Origin: Argentina anserina
Lineage: Eukaryota; Streptophyta; Magnoliopsida; Rosales; Rosaceae
Direction of reading: 5' to 3'
Assembly: GCF_933775445.1 (NCBI RefSeq)
Contig: NC_065874.1
Span: 15,395,001-15,459,000, forward strand
Length of the DNA: 64,000 bases
Part shown: positions 47,940-59,595 of the stretch, one piece after another
Layout of the letters: every line of letters starts with the position of its first letter
Numbering within the stretch: the stretch's first letter is position 1
Program-made: the position numbers and the translations under genes
Notes under the pieces: model-generated
Databases searched by the model: none
The model's input: only the letters and a program-made list of their open reading frames with translations
What the model was told of the DNA's origin: nothing

Positions 47940-49732
47940 TGCTATTCTGTAGAAACAAAATGAAAACTAATGATTTTCGCGTCTAGCTTCTTTTTTATAA
48001 AGTGACGATCAACTTCCACATGTTTTGTATGATCATGTTGCACATGATTATGTGAAATATCAATGGCTGCCTTGTTGTCACAGTACAGCTGTATAGCACA
48101 TTTAAGATTAATATCCAAATCTTGTAGCAAATTTCTAAGTCATAACAATTTGCACACTCCCTGAGCCATACCTCTGTATTCTGCTTTAGCACTAGATCGT
48201 GCTACCACATTTTGTTTCTTACTCTTCCATGTAACAAGATTACCCCTAACAAAGGTAAAGTAACCTGATATAGATCTCTGATCTGTAATATTTCCAGCCC
48301 AGTCTGCATCTGTGAAACCACAAATTTCAAGGATATTATTGTGATTAGAGAACATTACTCCTCTCCCCGGAGCTGACTTCATCAAGTACCTCAAAATCTT
48401 TACAACAACATCCATGTAGTCCTCACTGGGATTATGCATGAACTGACTCACTACACTTACTGCATACGCAACATCTGGTCTGGTATGTGATAGATAAATT
48501 AGGCGTCCAACTATCCTCTGATAATGAGGTTTTTCAGTAGGGACTTGATCTGGGTACTCTGTTAACCGTTGGTTCTGCTCAATAGGAGTATCAATGGGAG
48601 TCTAGTCAAACATACTTGTCTATGTTAGTAGATCAAGAATTTACTTCCTCTGACACAAATAGATACATTCACTTCCCCGGGCTACTTCAATGCCTAAGAA
48701 GTAGTTGAGTGTACCTAGGTCCTTCATCTCAAACTCTGTGGCAAGCTGTTTCTGTAATCTATCCACCTCAACAGTATCATTCCCAGTAACTACCATATCA
48801 TCAACATATATAATTAGAGTTATTACCTTCTCTTGTTGATGTTTGAGAAATAACGTGTGGTCTGAATTACTCTGTCTGTAGCCAATTTTTCTCATGAATT
48901 GTGAGAATCTTCCAAACCAAGCACGAGGTGACTGTTTAAGACCATACAAAGACTTTCTCAATCTGCATACAGAGGTAGTTGGAGAAGCGGCCACATATCC
49001 AGGCGGAAGATCCATGTATACTTCCTATGTTAGTTCTCTATGAAGGAATGCATTCTTAACATCAAACTGCCTAAGTGGCCAGTTCAAGTTAGCAGCGACA
49101 GAGAGCAATACCCGGATAGTGTTTATTTTTGCAACATGTGCTGTCTCATCATAGTCTATGCCATATGTCTGGGTGAACCCCTTCGCTACTAGGCGTACTT
49201 TATACCGGCTTACTGACCCATCTGGATTATGCTTCACTGTAAACACCCAACGATATCCTACAGCCTTCTTGCCATATGGTGGAGGTACAAGCTCCCAAGT
49301 ATTGTTCTTTTGTAATGCTTCCATCTCTTCCTCCATTTTGGATCTCCCAATGTATCCTGCACTTTGTTAGGTAATGATACAGTAGATATTTGATTTACAA
49401 ATGACTCATATGACTTAGATAATCTTTTGGTAGATATAAAATTTGCCACATGATACTTGGCTTTAGTCTAAAGGGTAGGTTCATATTTTTTTATTGGTTG
49501 ACCCCGAGTAGACCTATTTGGCAAAACATATTGTCTACTATTAGCCCTAATAGAATGCCTAACCTCATATGAGTGATCTTCTGTACCAGGAAAGCATTGG
49601 TCAGGGGTATAAACAGTTGTACGAGAGACATGAGGGGCAGTTGTGTTGTCAGGTTCTGGTGGCTGAATCTCTGGAATGACGACATGCGGTGGTGCCTGTG
49701 TAGCTGACACATTGGTAATCTCAACGAAACAT
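47940..49732 (-). pseudogene. Copia reverse transcriptase and RNase H
   Basis: RT is seen as [37 protein letters not shown], then LYGLKQSPRAWF and the catalytic YVDD (near 48800). RNase H follows with GFTDADWAGN, SRSSAKAEYRG-type sequence and LYCDNKAAIDI. In-frame stops separate the blocks (around 49025, 48640, 48606 and 48140), so it is dead. The sequence upstream (49710-49470) is the usual variable linker before RT. Confidence 0.9.
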
Positions 49733-51254
49733 GTTACTGTAATAACTAGATTTTTCAGAACGATTTTGGATTGCTTTTAAATTTATAAAATGTGTGAGAG
49801 TCAGTAAATGTGTTTGTGTCGCCTTGCGACGACGGATAAATTGAAAACAGAAACGTTATCGGAACGTTTGTTTAGGAAAACGTAACGTTACCGCGATGTG
49901 AGAATCAATTTTTGCTCCGTTGCTCATTTATGAAAACTTCCTTCACGGAAGTTGTATAGCTCGTCGATACGAGTTCGTGGACACGTCACGCGTTCTAATC
50001 GGACGTCGTACGTAAAAGTTATTAATGATGGAAGTAGTTTCAGATTTTGGAAACGGGTATAAATAGAAAATTATTGGAGTTCTCAACCCGCACCTCCCTC
50101 TCCCATTTTCCCTCTTTCTCTCTCTCTAACCCGAGTCTCTCTCCCTCTCCGAAAAATCGATCGCCGATCTCCCTCCTCCGAGGGACGTGTTCTTCACTAT
50201 TTGCACCAGCGTCCTCGCAACTCTCCTCCGAGCAAGACGCGATCCAACTCGCCTCCGTGAAGCCTCATCGAACCTCGCGCGACTGGTCCGAGCTCTCCGA
50301 CGAGCTCCGGTGCTTCCAAGGCCGGGAATAGGTGAGGTTTCGATCCAATTGATGGTTGTGATGCTTTGTTGTGAATTTGTGATTGTTTTGATTCGAATTG
50401 GAGGAGATCGGATGATGAGGAGGAGGGGAGGTTACCGCCGCCTTAGGCGGTGCGTGTGAGTGCATGGAGGCGGCGTGAGGCCGTAGGGAGGAAGAGGGTG
50501 AAAAAAAGAGGAGATTAGGGGCGGTGGTGGCGTGATACGCGCTGCCACAGTGAGTTACGCGTGAGCGCCACGCGCGGTCGCCAGGGGTGCCGCGTGTACC
50601 CTACGCGCCGCCACGTGCGGCGGCGCCTGAATAGTGTTTCAAGGAATAGTAAATAGTAAATTTATTTTTACGTACGGTGAATGTAAAAAGTAATTTACGT
50701 ACAGTAAATGTAAATTTTATTTACATTCGGTAAATGTAAATGTAAATTACTTTCAGTAAATGTAAAAGTAAATTCGGAAGGGTAAATCAGTAATTATTAT
50801 TTACTGAGACAGTATTTACATTTGAATAGTATGCATACGTACAGAAATACGTAAAAAGTATATACGCGTACATGAATACATAAATAATGTGTATTTGTAT
50901 AGAAATACATGAATAGTAAATACGTGAATTACTTTCAGAATTGTGTAATTACGCTCGAGATTATAAGGTGAGTAAAATCTCACATTTACGAATCTACCCT
51001 TGCGGTAATTCGGGATTTATGCAGAATTTTAAAGAATGAAATATGATATATATATATATGATATAGTGGAATATATATTTGTATAAATGGTAAATAGGTA
51101 CATATATATAGTTTGCTATATTATATACTGACATGATTTCGTCGTGATTATGTTCATTTGGTGATGAGATTTATATATCGAGCATGTGATCTGATTTGTA
51201 CAATATGACATGATAATTATTGTACATGGTTTTAACATTGAGTTTTGTTAAAAC

Positions 51255-51400
51255 GTGTTTGTTTTCGAACGTGTTTTATGTCTTCGGACGTGTTTTATGT
51301 CTTCGGATGAGTTTATGTCTTCGGACGTGTTTTATGTCTTCGGACGAGTTTTTGTCTTCGGACGTGTTTATATCTTCGGACCAGTCTTCGGACGTGTTTG
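51255..51400. repeat. ~20-bp minisatellite inside the Gypsy LTR
   Basis: About seven units of the form tgtcttcggacgtgttta, with some units shortened or changed to gagtt, lie in the long LTR. They probably arose by replication slippage. Another near-duplicate pair (tgaggtaacagatgag.../catgaggggtaacagagg..., each ending atgagtacccgtat) follows at about 51475-51612. Confidence 0.85.
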
Positions 51401-52033
51401 GCATGTCGGAACCTAGCCTTTGGCCGGGCGAAAGTTACGATTCAGTTCGAGTTCTAGTCTGTCTGCCGGGGTACTGCATATGAGGTAACAGATGAGTTAT
51501 CGGCTTATGAGTACCCGTATATTTTTGATGTTGGATGACAAATGGTTGTCCAATATCGACGGCGTACTACATGAGGGGTAACAGAGGGGTACCAGCGCTC
51601 ATGAGTACCCGTATTATAAATGCATTTGGGTAAATTATCATGAGTACATATATTTTCACGTTATTAGACAACCAGATGGGCAGTCTAATGAGTCATGAGT
51701 GCATTTATATTTGTTGATTTGTGGATTTTCGTATATATTGATATGCGAGTTATATTGTTGTTTTACTCATACGAGCTGCAAAGCGTACCGGGTTTGTGTT
51801 TACAATCTCGGTGTACCTATTCGATCGTGTAAGGGATAACTCCGCAGGTGTGGATTAGCGGAGATCGACAAACCGCTCAGAGGACTTGAAGTTATTTATA
51901 TCCATCTTGTGGTGAGGATTTTGTGTGGTTTCGCTTTGTGAGGATTTTGTGAGGATTATACATTTCCATTTGTTATAATGTCGAATTATAAATTTGGTTT
52001 GTAATAATCGGTTTACTGAGTTGTATTTTGAAT

Positions 52034-54850
52034 TTAGAGATGATTCGCTGTGGCATTTAAAACAGTTCGCTGGTACGTAGCCGCTGCATTGGTCAGACCA
52101 AATGACATATTATTATACTCAAACACTCCAGTGAACCCTGGACATCGAAAAGCTATTTTGTGTCTGTCTGGTTCATAAACAGGAATCTGATGATAACCAG
52201 TTGTGCCATCTATAAAAGATAGTATCTCGTGTCCTGCGACTGCATCTACCAACATATCTGCCACGGGCATGGGATAGACATCTTTTGGTGTTGCAGCATT
52301 AAGGTTCCTGTAGTCGACACAAACGCGAATCTTGCCATTATTCTTCCGCACTTGTACTATGTTAGACAACCACTGAGAATATTTAGCTGGTCGGATAATA
52401 CCGGCTTGAAACATGTTTTGAACCTCTTTCTTGACTGCTGCTGCTGTGTCTGAACTCATTTGACGTGGACTTTGTTGCACATGCTTGTAACCTTCTATTA
52501 TGCGCAAGCGATGACAAACCAAATCTGGAGACAAGCCCGGCATGTCCTCAAACTTCCCAGCAAAACAATCGCGGAACTCTTGCAATAACTCTATCAAACG
52601 TTGTCTCAGTTCCTCATCCAAGTGTTTACTTATTCTAACCTCTATGGGCTCTTCTGCAGTCCCAAGATTAATTTTCTCCACTGGATCTTTCACTTTAGGT
52701 AGGGTGTTATCCAAAGCTGCAGGTGCTGGTTGAATAAATTCCTCCTCCCCTTGAATCTTAGTCAAATCATCCTCAATACATTCTACTGGCGCGACTGCCC
52801 CCCAAGCCTCATGTTCCTCTATGTAAATAGATAAGCATTGGAGAAATGACACATAAGCTTGTTCTTGCTCTTTGGCAAGTGATGTAATCATGGATGATTT
52901 TTTTTGTTTTCACGATGAAGCCAGGTCTGTTTATATCTGCTTTGACCTGTACTAAACCCCATCGTGTCAATTCTGTAGAAGTCACCCCAACTGGACGACC
53001 CTTGGTGTCGATTCTAGCAACTCCTAAAGGCCTCATGTCCTCATAATAGTACTCAGCATCCAAAATGCAGGAAGCGACTGAGTATGGTCTATCATCTGCT
53101 TTCACTAGCTCTACCTTATCAGTTGCGGGATTCCACATCAGCATTTCTTGGTGTAAAGTAGAAGGGATGCAATAAGCTATGTGTATCCAATCCCTGCCAA
53201 GTATGATGTTGTATGGAGCTGTGCAGTCTGTAACAAAGAACGTTAGGAACAGCTCGGAAGGTCCTATCTTGACTTTGAGGATCAAAACTCCCAAGGTCGT
53301 AGTTAAGTTGCCAGCAAAACTCTTGACCTTAAGATTGCTATTGAGAACCTTTTCCTTTGCAATGCCGAGTGCTTCAACTGTCTTCACTGTAATAATGCTA
53401 ACTGCTGCACCGCCATCGACGAGAATTTTGTTCACTCTCTTACCTTCCATCTCAGCTGATATGTATAAAGGTTTAATGTGATGAGTCATGGTCGATGTAG
53501 GCTTTGTGAACATCATAAAGAATCTTTGGAGCTCTGTCATCGTGTGAGATTTATCAGCTCCCTCTTTCCTCGTGTCTTTATCAATAGTTGGCACCTCTGT
53601 AGATGACAACTCTGCGACTGTACCCAACTCCTGGGCATGTGTTTCACCTCCAATGAATAGATGAGATGGCATTGGCCTTGGAAGAGCGTACTTCGAGGAC
53701 AAAGTGAACACCATGTTGCAACTAGGAACAACATTTGGCTCTGGTATTCCTTCCTCCAAGCTATCTTCATGACAAAGGTTGAACATGTTGCAGTCTAAGG
53801 TAGCTGCTATTTCTTCATCACAACCTTCCTCAAGCTCTTCCTCTTGATCCGAAAGTTCTAACCCTTGCTCATTACAACCTGGCTCTTCCATATTGTCATC
53901 TGAAATTGACCAAGTTGGTGTTCGCGAGGGGAACTTGCTTCTGAGGTACTCCGTTAGCGATTATTCCTGATGGGCCTCTGGAGGAATAACTACTTCTGTA
54001 GCCTCGCCTATCTCCGGAACCACAAGTGTTGGTTCTTTAATTGTTGGAACCACTGGTGTTGGTTCTTTAATCTTCATCTTCCATTCAAACGCTGGCCTGA
54101 TTTTCTCTGGGACTGGTTCCTGGTGGCTTAGCCAGCCTACTTACATAACTCTTTGGAACCCATTTAGATTGCGCAGGTCGTGCAATACTACTTTGCTGTT
54201 GTTTCTGCTGAATGGAAACACTCTGTTCATGCTGACTGTTTGCTGCCCTGCCATCAGTAGACGCGTAAGACAACCTATCATGGATTGAAACTCTTCGCTT
54301 AGGAGCAGTTTCAATTAGTCGTTCAATTCGATCATGAACGCTTTTCCTGGGGTATGGCTCCTTCCTGTAATTATCATTCCGACGAATGTGAACGTATGGC
54401 CGTATACTAAGCTTTTCAACTGTCTCTCGCAGCAGCCAAGGTGGCTGTTCCAGCTGGTCGTGAGAGAGTTCTCCGCTGTATACACCTCTAACATTCTCTT
54501 GGCCCTTCCCCATCTCTTTTGCACATTCCTCTTCGGAGTCTTTGTAGCTTCAATAGCTCTCCCATGCTCTTGAATGTACCAAACATCTGGTTTTAATGAC
54601 CTCAGTGCAGGCGGTATGTATGGCCGCTGCAGCACCTCGCGCGTAGCTTGAGTTTCCAGCGCATTTGCCTCCACTCGCGGCTTTCTAATGACGTTCGCGA
54701 CCCCACCAAGACCTGAGCTTGGCCTCTTTAGCGCTTGAGTATAAGTATCTGTCTGAACTCTAGCTTTCTTGGGGTTCTCCCTCTCGTATCGATTCGTCGG
54801 CGAGCAAGGCCCTCGATGTCTTCTTGATTCCTCGTGTCTACCAGAATTGT
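52034..54850 (-). pseudogene. Gypsy fragment A: gag tail, protease and start of RT
   Basis: The minus strand reads a charged Gag-like region (about 54840-54085, with a frame change near 54450). A protease follows with ILVDGGAAVSII (DGG in place of the usual DT/SG, as in some plant Gypsy lineages) and ILGRDWI. The start of RT then reads VRKNNGKIRVCVDYRNLN, FIDGTTGYHQIPV and FGLTNAAATYQRT. The fragment stops just after TYQRTV, before the catalytic YVDD. A frame change lies at about 52,850. Not functional. Confidence 0.85.
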
Positions 54851-54859
54851 CACAATTGT

Positions 54860-56100
54860 ATAAGGTCATGCCATTCGGGTTAAAAAATGCCGGTACAACG
54901 TACCAACGTGCTACGCAGAAATTTTCGGTGACATGCTGCACAAGTATGTAGAGTTCTATGTTGATGATTTAGTTGTCAAAACAAAGAAAAGAAGTGATCA
55001 CCTACAAGATCTACGAAGAGTGTTGGACAGGTTACACAAATACCAGTTAAAAATGAATCCCTTGAAGTGTGCCTTCGACGTCTGTTCTGGAAATTTCTTG
55101 GATTCATCGTGAAGCACCGAGGCATTGAGGTAGACCAATCCAAAATTAAAGCCATCCAGGAAATGCCAGAGCCAAGAAATTTGCGCGAGTTGAAAGGCCT
55201 CCAAGGACGACTTGCCTTCATCAGATGGTTCATATCGAACCTGGCGGGCCGTTGCCAACCATTCAGTCGACTCATGAAGAAAGATGTTCCATTTGTATGG
55301 GATGAAGCTTGTCGTAATGCCTTTGAGATCATAAAGAAATACTTGGCGAATCCTCCAGTGTTGGCTGCACCTTTCGCCGGGAAACCTCTTATCCTTTACA
55401 TCGCGACTTAAGAGAGATCACTTGTGGCCCTTCTTGCCCAAGAAAATGAAGCCAAAATGGAGAAAGCCTTGTACTACTTGAGTCGGACCCTCACCGGACT
55501 TGAGCTAAATTATCCGCCGATAGAGAAGATGTGACTTGCACTCGTCTTCGCCATTCAAAAGTTGAGACATTACATGCAAGCTTACACAATGCACTTGGTG
55601 GCGCGAGCCAATCCAGTAAAGTTCATATTATCTAAACCAGTTCTAACTGGGTGCATGGCTAAGTGGGCGTTACTATTGAACCAATATGACATAGTATATA
55701 TGCCCGCTAAAGCAGTGAAAAGACATGCGTTGGCCGACTTCCTGGCAGACCATCCTATTCCAGCGGATTGAGAAATCTCAAATGAATTCCCAGACGAGGA
55801 AATCTTCCTTGTAGAGGTGTCCCCTACTTGGAAGATGTTTTTCGATGGCTCATCTAGGGCAGACAGAGCAGGAGCTGGTGTTATCTTTGTCTCTCCACAA
55901 AAGCAGATATTGCCTTACTCTTTCACTCTTGGGGAATTGTGCTCCAACAATGTCGCAGAGTACCAAGCCTTGATCATAGGATTGCAAACATCGTTAGGAA
56001 TTGAAATCCAAAGTCTCGAAGTGTATGGAGACTCAAAGTTTTGATTGATCAACTGCTCACTAATTACGAGGTCAAGAAGGAAGATTTGGCACCTTATGCT
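54860..56100 (+). pseudogene. Gypsy fragment B: RT from its middle to RNase H
   Basis: The plus strand starts at YKVMPFGLKNAGTTYQRA, continues to catalytic YVDD (near 54965), the RT thumb (GFIVKHRGIEVDQSKIKAI) and a Tat-type RNase H (MFFDGSSRADRAGAGVIFV, CSNNVAEYQALIIGL). It ends abruptly near 56099 at DLAPYA. Several in-frame stops are present. The wording differs from fragment A, so the two likely come from different Gypsy families. Confidence 0.85.
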
Positions 56101-56176
56101 CGAAATTGTTTTAGTGTTTTTCATGACTTCGAAATTTGAGTTTTTATGCTCGAAATTTTGGGGCCGTGACAGTTAC

Positions 56177-56870
56177 CATATCAACTCGCTCACTTGTCCC
56201 CCCTCTCCATGATACAGCTCTTCAAAATATGAATTCTCCCCCTGAAGAGCAGTATCAGAAGAGGGAAAATAAATCATGTCCTCAAAAAAGGTAACATCCA
56301 TAGTGACATAGTACTTCCGGGTAGGGGGATGATAGGACCGGTACCCTTGCTGATGTCCTCTATACCCAACAAACACACATTTAACTCCCCGAGCATCCAA
56401 CTTAGAACGCTGATGTTGTGGAAGATGAACAAAAGCAACACAACCGAAAACACGGGCATGAAGATTATGAAAAGAGGGTAATGAGACATGATATGCAAGC
56501 ACCTCATAGAGAACTTTCTCTTGAAGGACACGAGATGGAAGACTATTAATGAGGTGGGCGGAAGTAATGACAGCATCACACCAAAGGTATTTTTGAAATA
56601 TCACATACATAGGAAAAAAGGTCACAGAACACTGAGCGTCAGCGCTCAATTGGGGAACAGGTATCAAATGATGAGATAAAGCAGATACATAGAGTACCTT
56701 GTGAAGCTCTATGGTGGGAGTAATACGAATGGACCATGTCTCTAACACGGGGAAGGCCTCACCATTAGCATTAGTAACAAAGGGTACGGGTGGATGAGAC
56801 AATACGGTAAAATAAGATTTGTCATAAGTCATATGATCAGATGCACCAGAATCAATAATCCATGTATCAA
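56177..56870 (-). pseudogene. Copia protease and partly deleted integrase
   Basis: The aspartic protease motif WIIDSGASDHM sits at about 56864-56832. The pre-integrase region (VTNANGEAFPVLETW ... HHLIPVPQLSADAQCSV) follows. It then jumps directly to the integrase end (WCDAVITSAHLINSLPSRVL ... FVGYRGHQQGYRSYHP), so most of the integrase catalytic core is missing. The deletion shows the element cannot integrate by itself. The nested insertion begins a few bases after this block. Confidence 0.85.
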
Positions 56871-57473
56871 ACTAACCGAGTGAGAAATATTGAAAGTCAT
56901 ACCAATTTGACCACGGCCAATGATGGAGGCTGTAGGTGCTCCTCCAGTAGTATGATGATCATGCCTAACCACACCATAGATATCTGGTTCCGAAACTAAT
57001 TGAAGAGCTGCTTTTGCCTGGGGACGATAATTAGGCCTCTTAGGCCTAAGGTGTGGATACAATTTCCAACAGGTCGCACAAGCATGGTTAGTATCATGGC
57101 AATAAGAGCAAGGAGGACGGGGATGATTCCCGAAGCCTGGTGGTGGTCCTTGTCGATGAAGGGGAGCGGAAGTTGCTTGCGGAAGGGGTGGTGCCGGAGA
57201 TCGAGTATGAATAGTAAGACTGGAAATGACAGCCGGTGCCTGAAGAATACTCTCCTGCTAAGACTCATCCTTTCAGATATAGGTGAAAGCGGTGAGTAGG
57301 CTAGGTGGTTCGGTCATTCGGAGCAATTTGCCTTTCGCACTGGTATGCTTTGCATCAAGACCTTTTAGGAAATTGTGAACTCGTTCAAGCTCCTTCTCCT
57401 TTTGGTACCAAACAATATCCTCTTGATTTTTGATCATGCAAGGACGTTTCATATTAATCTCAGCCCAAATATT

Positions 57474-57923
57474 CTATAGTTTGGTGAAATAGTGCGCCAC
57501 CGGTTGCCCATCCTGGTGTATTGACAAAGCTATGCACATTAACTCATGAACCTGTATAAAATCAGAGTCATTAGTATATAAGCCGGCCAGTGTCTCCCAT
57601 ATTGTCTGCGTAGTGTCACATGCCTCCACCAAATCAACTATCTCATCATTCATAGCTTTCCACAAGACGGACATGACAAGACCATCGTCGTCGTCCCATT
57701 TATTGTAGGCAACAATATCCTCAGGACTAGGAGCCTTAGTGACGCCGGTGACATGTCCCATCTTGTGCATGCATCGAAGATGAGTAGCCATAAGTCGTTT
57801 CCATTTACGGAAATTGGTTCCGTTAGGTTTGGGGCCCCCAAATGAACAACTGTCAGAACATTTGAACATCAGGGAGCTGAGAACCCTCCGCTTCGTGTCC
57901 AGAACCCATTGAAAAAGAAACAA
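57474..57923 (-). pseudogene. Copia gag
   Basis: An open stretch of 149 codons encodes a plant Copia Gag (NFRKWKRLMATHLRCMHKMG, then TIWETLAGLYTND and HQDGQPVAHYFTKL). Gag builds the particle that packages element RNA. Downstream, in another frame, about 57110-57066 encodes the CCHC zinc knuckle (CSYCHDTNHACATC), so at least one frame break separates Gag from its nucleocapsid part. GC-rich, low-complexity leader sequence lies upstream (57930-58510). Confidence 0.85.
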
Positions 57924-58523
57924 TGTAAAAAATCAGGGATTAGACAGTAAAAAGCACAAAAAATGGAGAACAATCTGTCTCTGGTGCACTTGCACTGACG
58001 GTGAGTATGCACTGACTGAATCTAGCCGAACCGGGTCGGATCGAGCTGACCAGATCGGGTCGGCCGAATCTGGGCTGGGCCGAGTCGAAGTTGGGCCGGG
58101 CTGGGTCGGGCGAAATAAAACCGGGTCGGGCGGTGTGGAGAGAGGCCGACTTGAGAAAAAAGAAAGGACAACGACTTTGGGTCCGAGCGGCGACTGCGGA
58201 GGGAGAGGACGGCGACGTCGGGGGCGGCAGCAGCGGAGGAGGGATAGCGACGTCGGGTCGACTGCGGAGCGGGTGGCGACTGCGGGTCGATAAGCGTCGG
58301 TGAGTAGTAGCGGTGACGGAGCCGGAAGAACGGAGGACGGGGGGCAGCGACTTCGGGTCCGAGTGCAGAGTGGGCGGCGACTGCAGGTTGATGAGCGCCG
58401 GTAAGGAGCATCGGAAGGTCTACGGCGACGTCGAGAGGCGCCGGAGGGTAGCGGTGAGCACGAGAGGGCAACCGGCCGAAAAAAAAAAAACAGAAAACAG
58501 AGCAAGAAGGCTCTGATACCAAC

Positions 58524-58630
58524 TGGAATTATATTGATTATTGCTTAATGGATTCATACACAGATTCAACAAATATATAGCCTAATCTAACACTAATTAC
58601 TCCGTGATTTACGCCGGATTCACGCCGACA
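58524..58630 (-). repeat. Copia 5' LTR (107 bp)
   Basis: Followed on the minus strand by TTGGTATCAGAGC, the initiator-Met tRNA primer site, which fixes element polarity. Confidence 0.92.
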
Positions 58631-59590
58631 AACAGATCATCCATTTGCGACTAACTTGCAAATCTAGCGCGAAACAACATAAACAAACTCCCACTCTCTA
58701 ATCGGAAGTAACAATAATTAAGAGTTTGTGAAATGATTAACTCCTAGCAAACTAACAAAACTAGAACTAGAAACTAACATCCCAATATTGAATCTTTGCA
58801 GCCAGCCCAGAAGCAACCAATAACAAAACCCTGAAAGCAAAAGAGTATACGAAGCCCAAATCTTCAAATGCCACCCACCGGGATCCCATATCCATGCCCA
58901 CGAATGCGAGGGTCATAAAGTAATGAAACGTAGCCCAAGCATACTCCTGGCCAAGGCCCAAGCCCACACAAAAGTGATTTGGGCACCCAACCTTTGGAGG
59001 CTGCATTCGACGTTGAACATAAGTCGACCGAAACCCTGTGCCCAAAACATGAATCTCAACAAGCCAAAACAACACAACCACTGCCTCAGCCGTCGATGTC
59101 GATGCACCACCGATCAAACAAAATTTAGGGAAGGCTTATTCAACCCTTCAAACCAATGATCGTGAGGTTGATAACCAACATTGACCCAACCCGACTTTAC
59201 CTATTCCAGTCTCCAACTGACGAAGAGTAGACCGATCAAGAATTGAAGCCAATCCAAGCTTTTTTGTTGCCCAAAAAACCCAACCGGTCGGATCCCTAAA
59301 CATGTGCCTCCACACAAGCAGCGCTGGATCCCATAAACGGATTGGCTCCATGACTCCAAGAAATCGCCAACCCCCCACATCTCTATACGAGGCTACGAGA
59401 CACAAGGGAGCCCAGAACATCACAGTGGAGATGGAATCCCGCCACTTGAGCAACGAGAAAGAGGAATAACTAGGCGACTGGAAGGCTGAGGTGCTCGAGA
59501 CCCAAGGTTCGCTGGAAAAGGGGCGGGGACCCCATATACGCAGGCCAAGGAGGACGACAAATGGCAAAACCCTAGGTTGAGCCACTTCAA
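58631..59590 (-). other. Repeat-like, GC-richer block of unknown type
   Basis: Long minus-strand frames (59636-59148 and 59117-58767) are open but have unusual, Trp- and Gly-rich composition and no family motif. Style and composition resemble the non-coding bodies of the poly(A)-tailed retroposons at 25 and 27 kb. I treat it as a retroposon-like segment, not a gene. No target duplication was found. Confidence 0.35.
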
Positions 59591-59595
59591 ACGAG

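Larger units (their letters stand above)
49738..56171. mobile_element. Nested Gypsy-derived insertion, 6,434 bp, composite
   Basis: It is bounded by TG (TGTAATAACTAG) and CA (GGGGCCGTGACA), and a perfect 5-bp duplication of Copia sequence, gttac (49733-49737 and 56172-56176). The left 2.3 kb looks like one long LTR, with a TATA motif (gtataaatag) near 50058. Inside are two Gypsy pol fragments facing opposite ways (52034-54850 minus, 54860-56100 plus). A partner LTR of comparable length is absent. The right end has only about 70 bp of LTR-like sequence, so this may be a solo or broken LTR invaded or rearranged by other Gypsy fragments. Confidence 0.75.
47718..58630 (-). mobile_element. Copia LTR retrotransposon with very short LTRs, split by a Gypsy-derived insertion
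   Basis: The LTRs are 47718-47838 and 58524-58630, both TGGAATTA...GCCGACA on the plus strand. They differ by three substitutions and one 14-bp indel. Minus-strand order is LTR, primer-binding site (58523-58510, complementary to initiator Met tRNA), leader, gag, protease, damaged integrase, reverse transcriptase, RNase H, polypurine tract (just right of 47838, GAGGGGGAG) and LTR. This is the Copia order, with RNase H after RT and integrase before. Stops and a deletion in integrase make it inactive. Without the nested 6.4-kb insertion it is about 4.5 kb. Flanks (caaac, aacag) do not give a clean 5-bp duplication. A phrase catccatttg-gacta occurs just outside both ends. Confidence 0.93.

Noticed and set aside
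54315..54941. 208-codon minus-strand frame as one protein
   Set aside because: Its first ~30 codons are antisense to the plus-strand RT fragment B. Only the later part is Gypsy Gag-like.
58022..58522. Long overlapping frames of 166 and 190 codons in GC-rich sequence
   Set aside because: Both strands are open because of high GC and few stops. They lie in the Copia leader between primer site and gag, with Ser/Pro/Arg low-complexity translation and no motifs.
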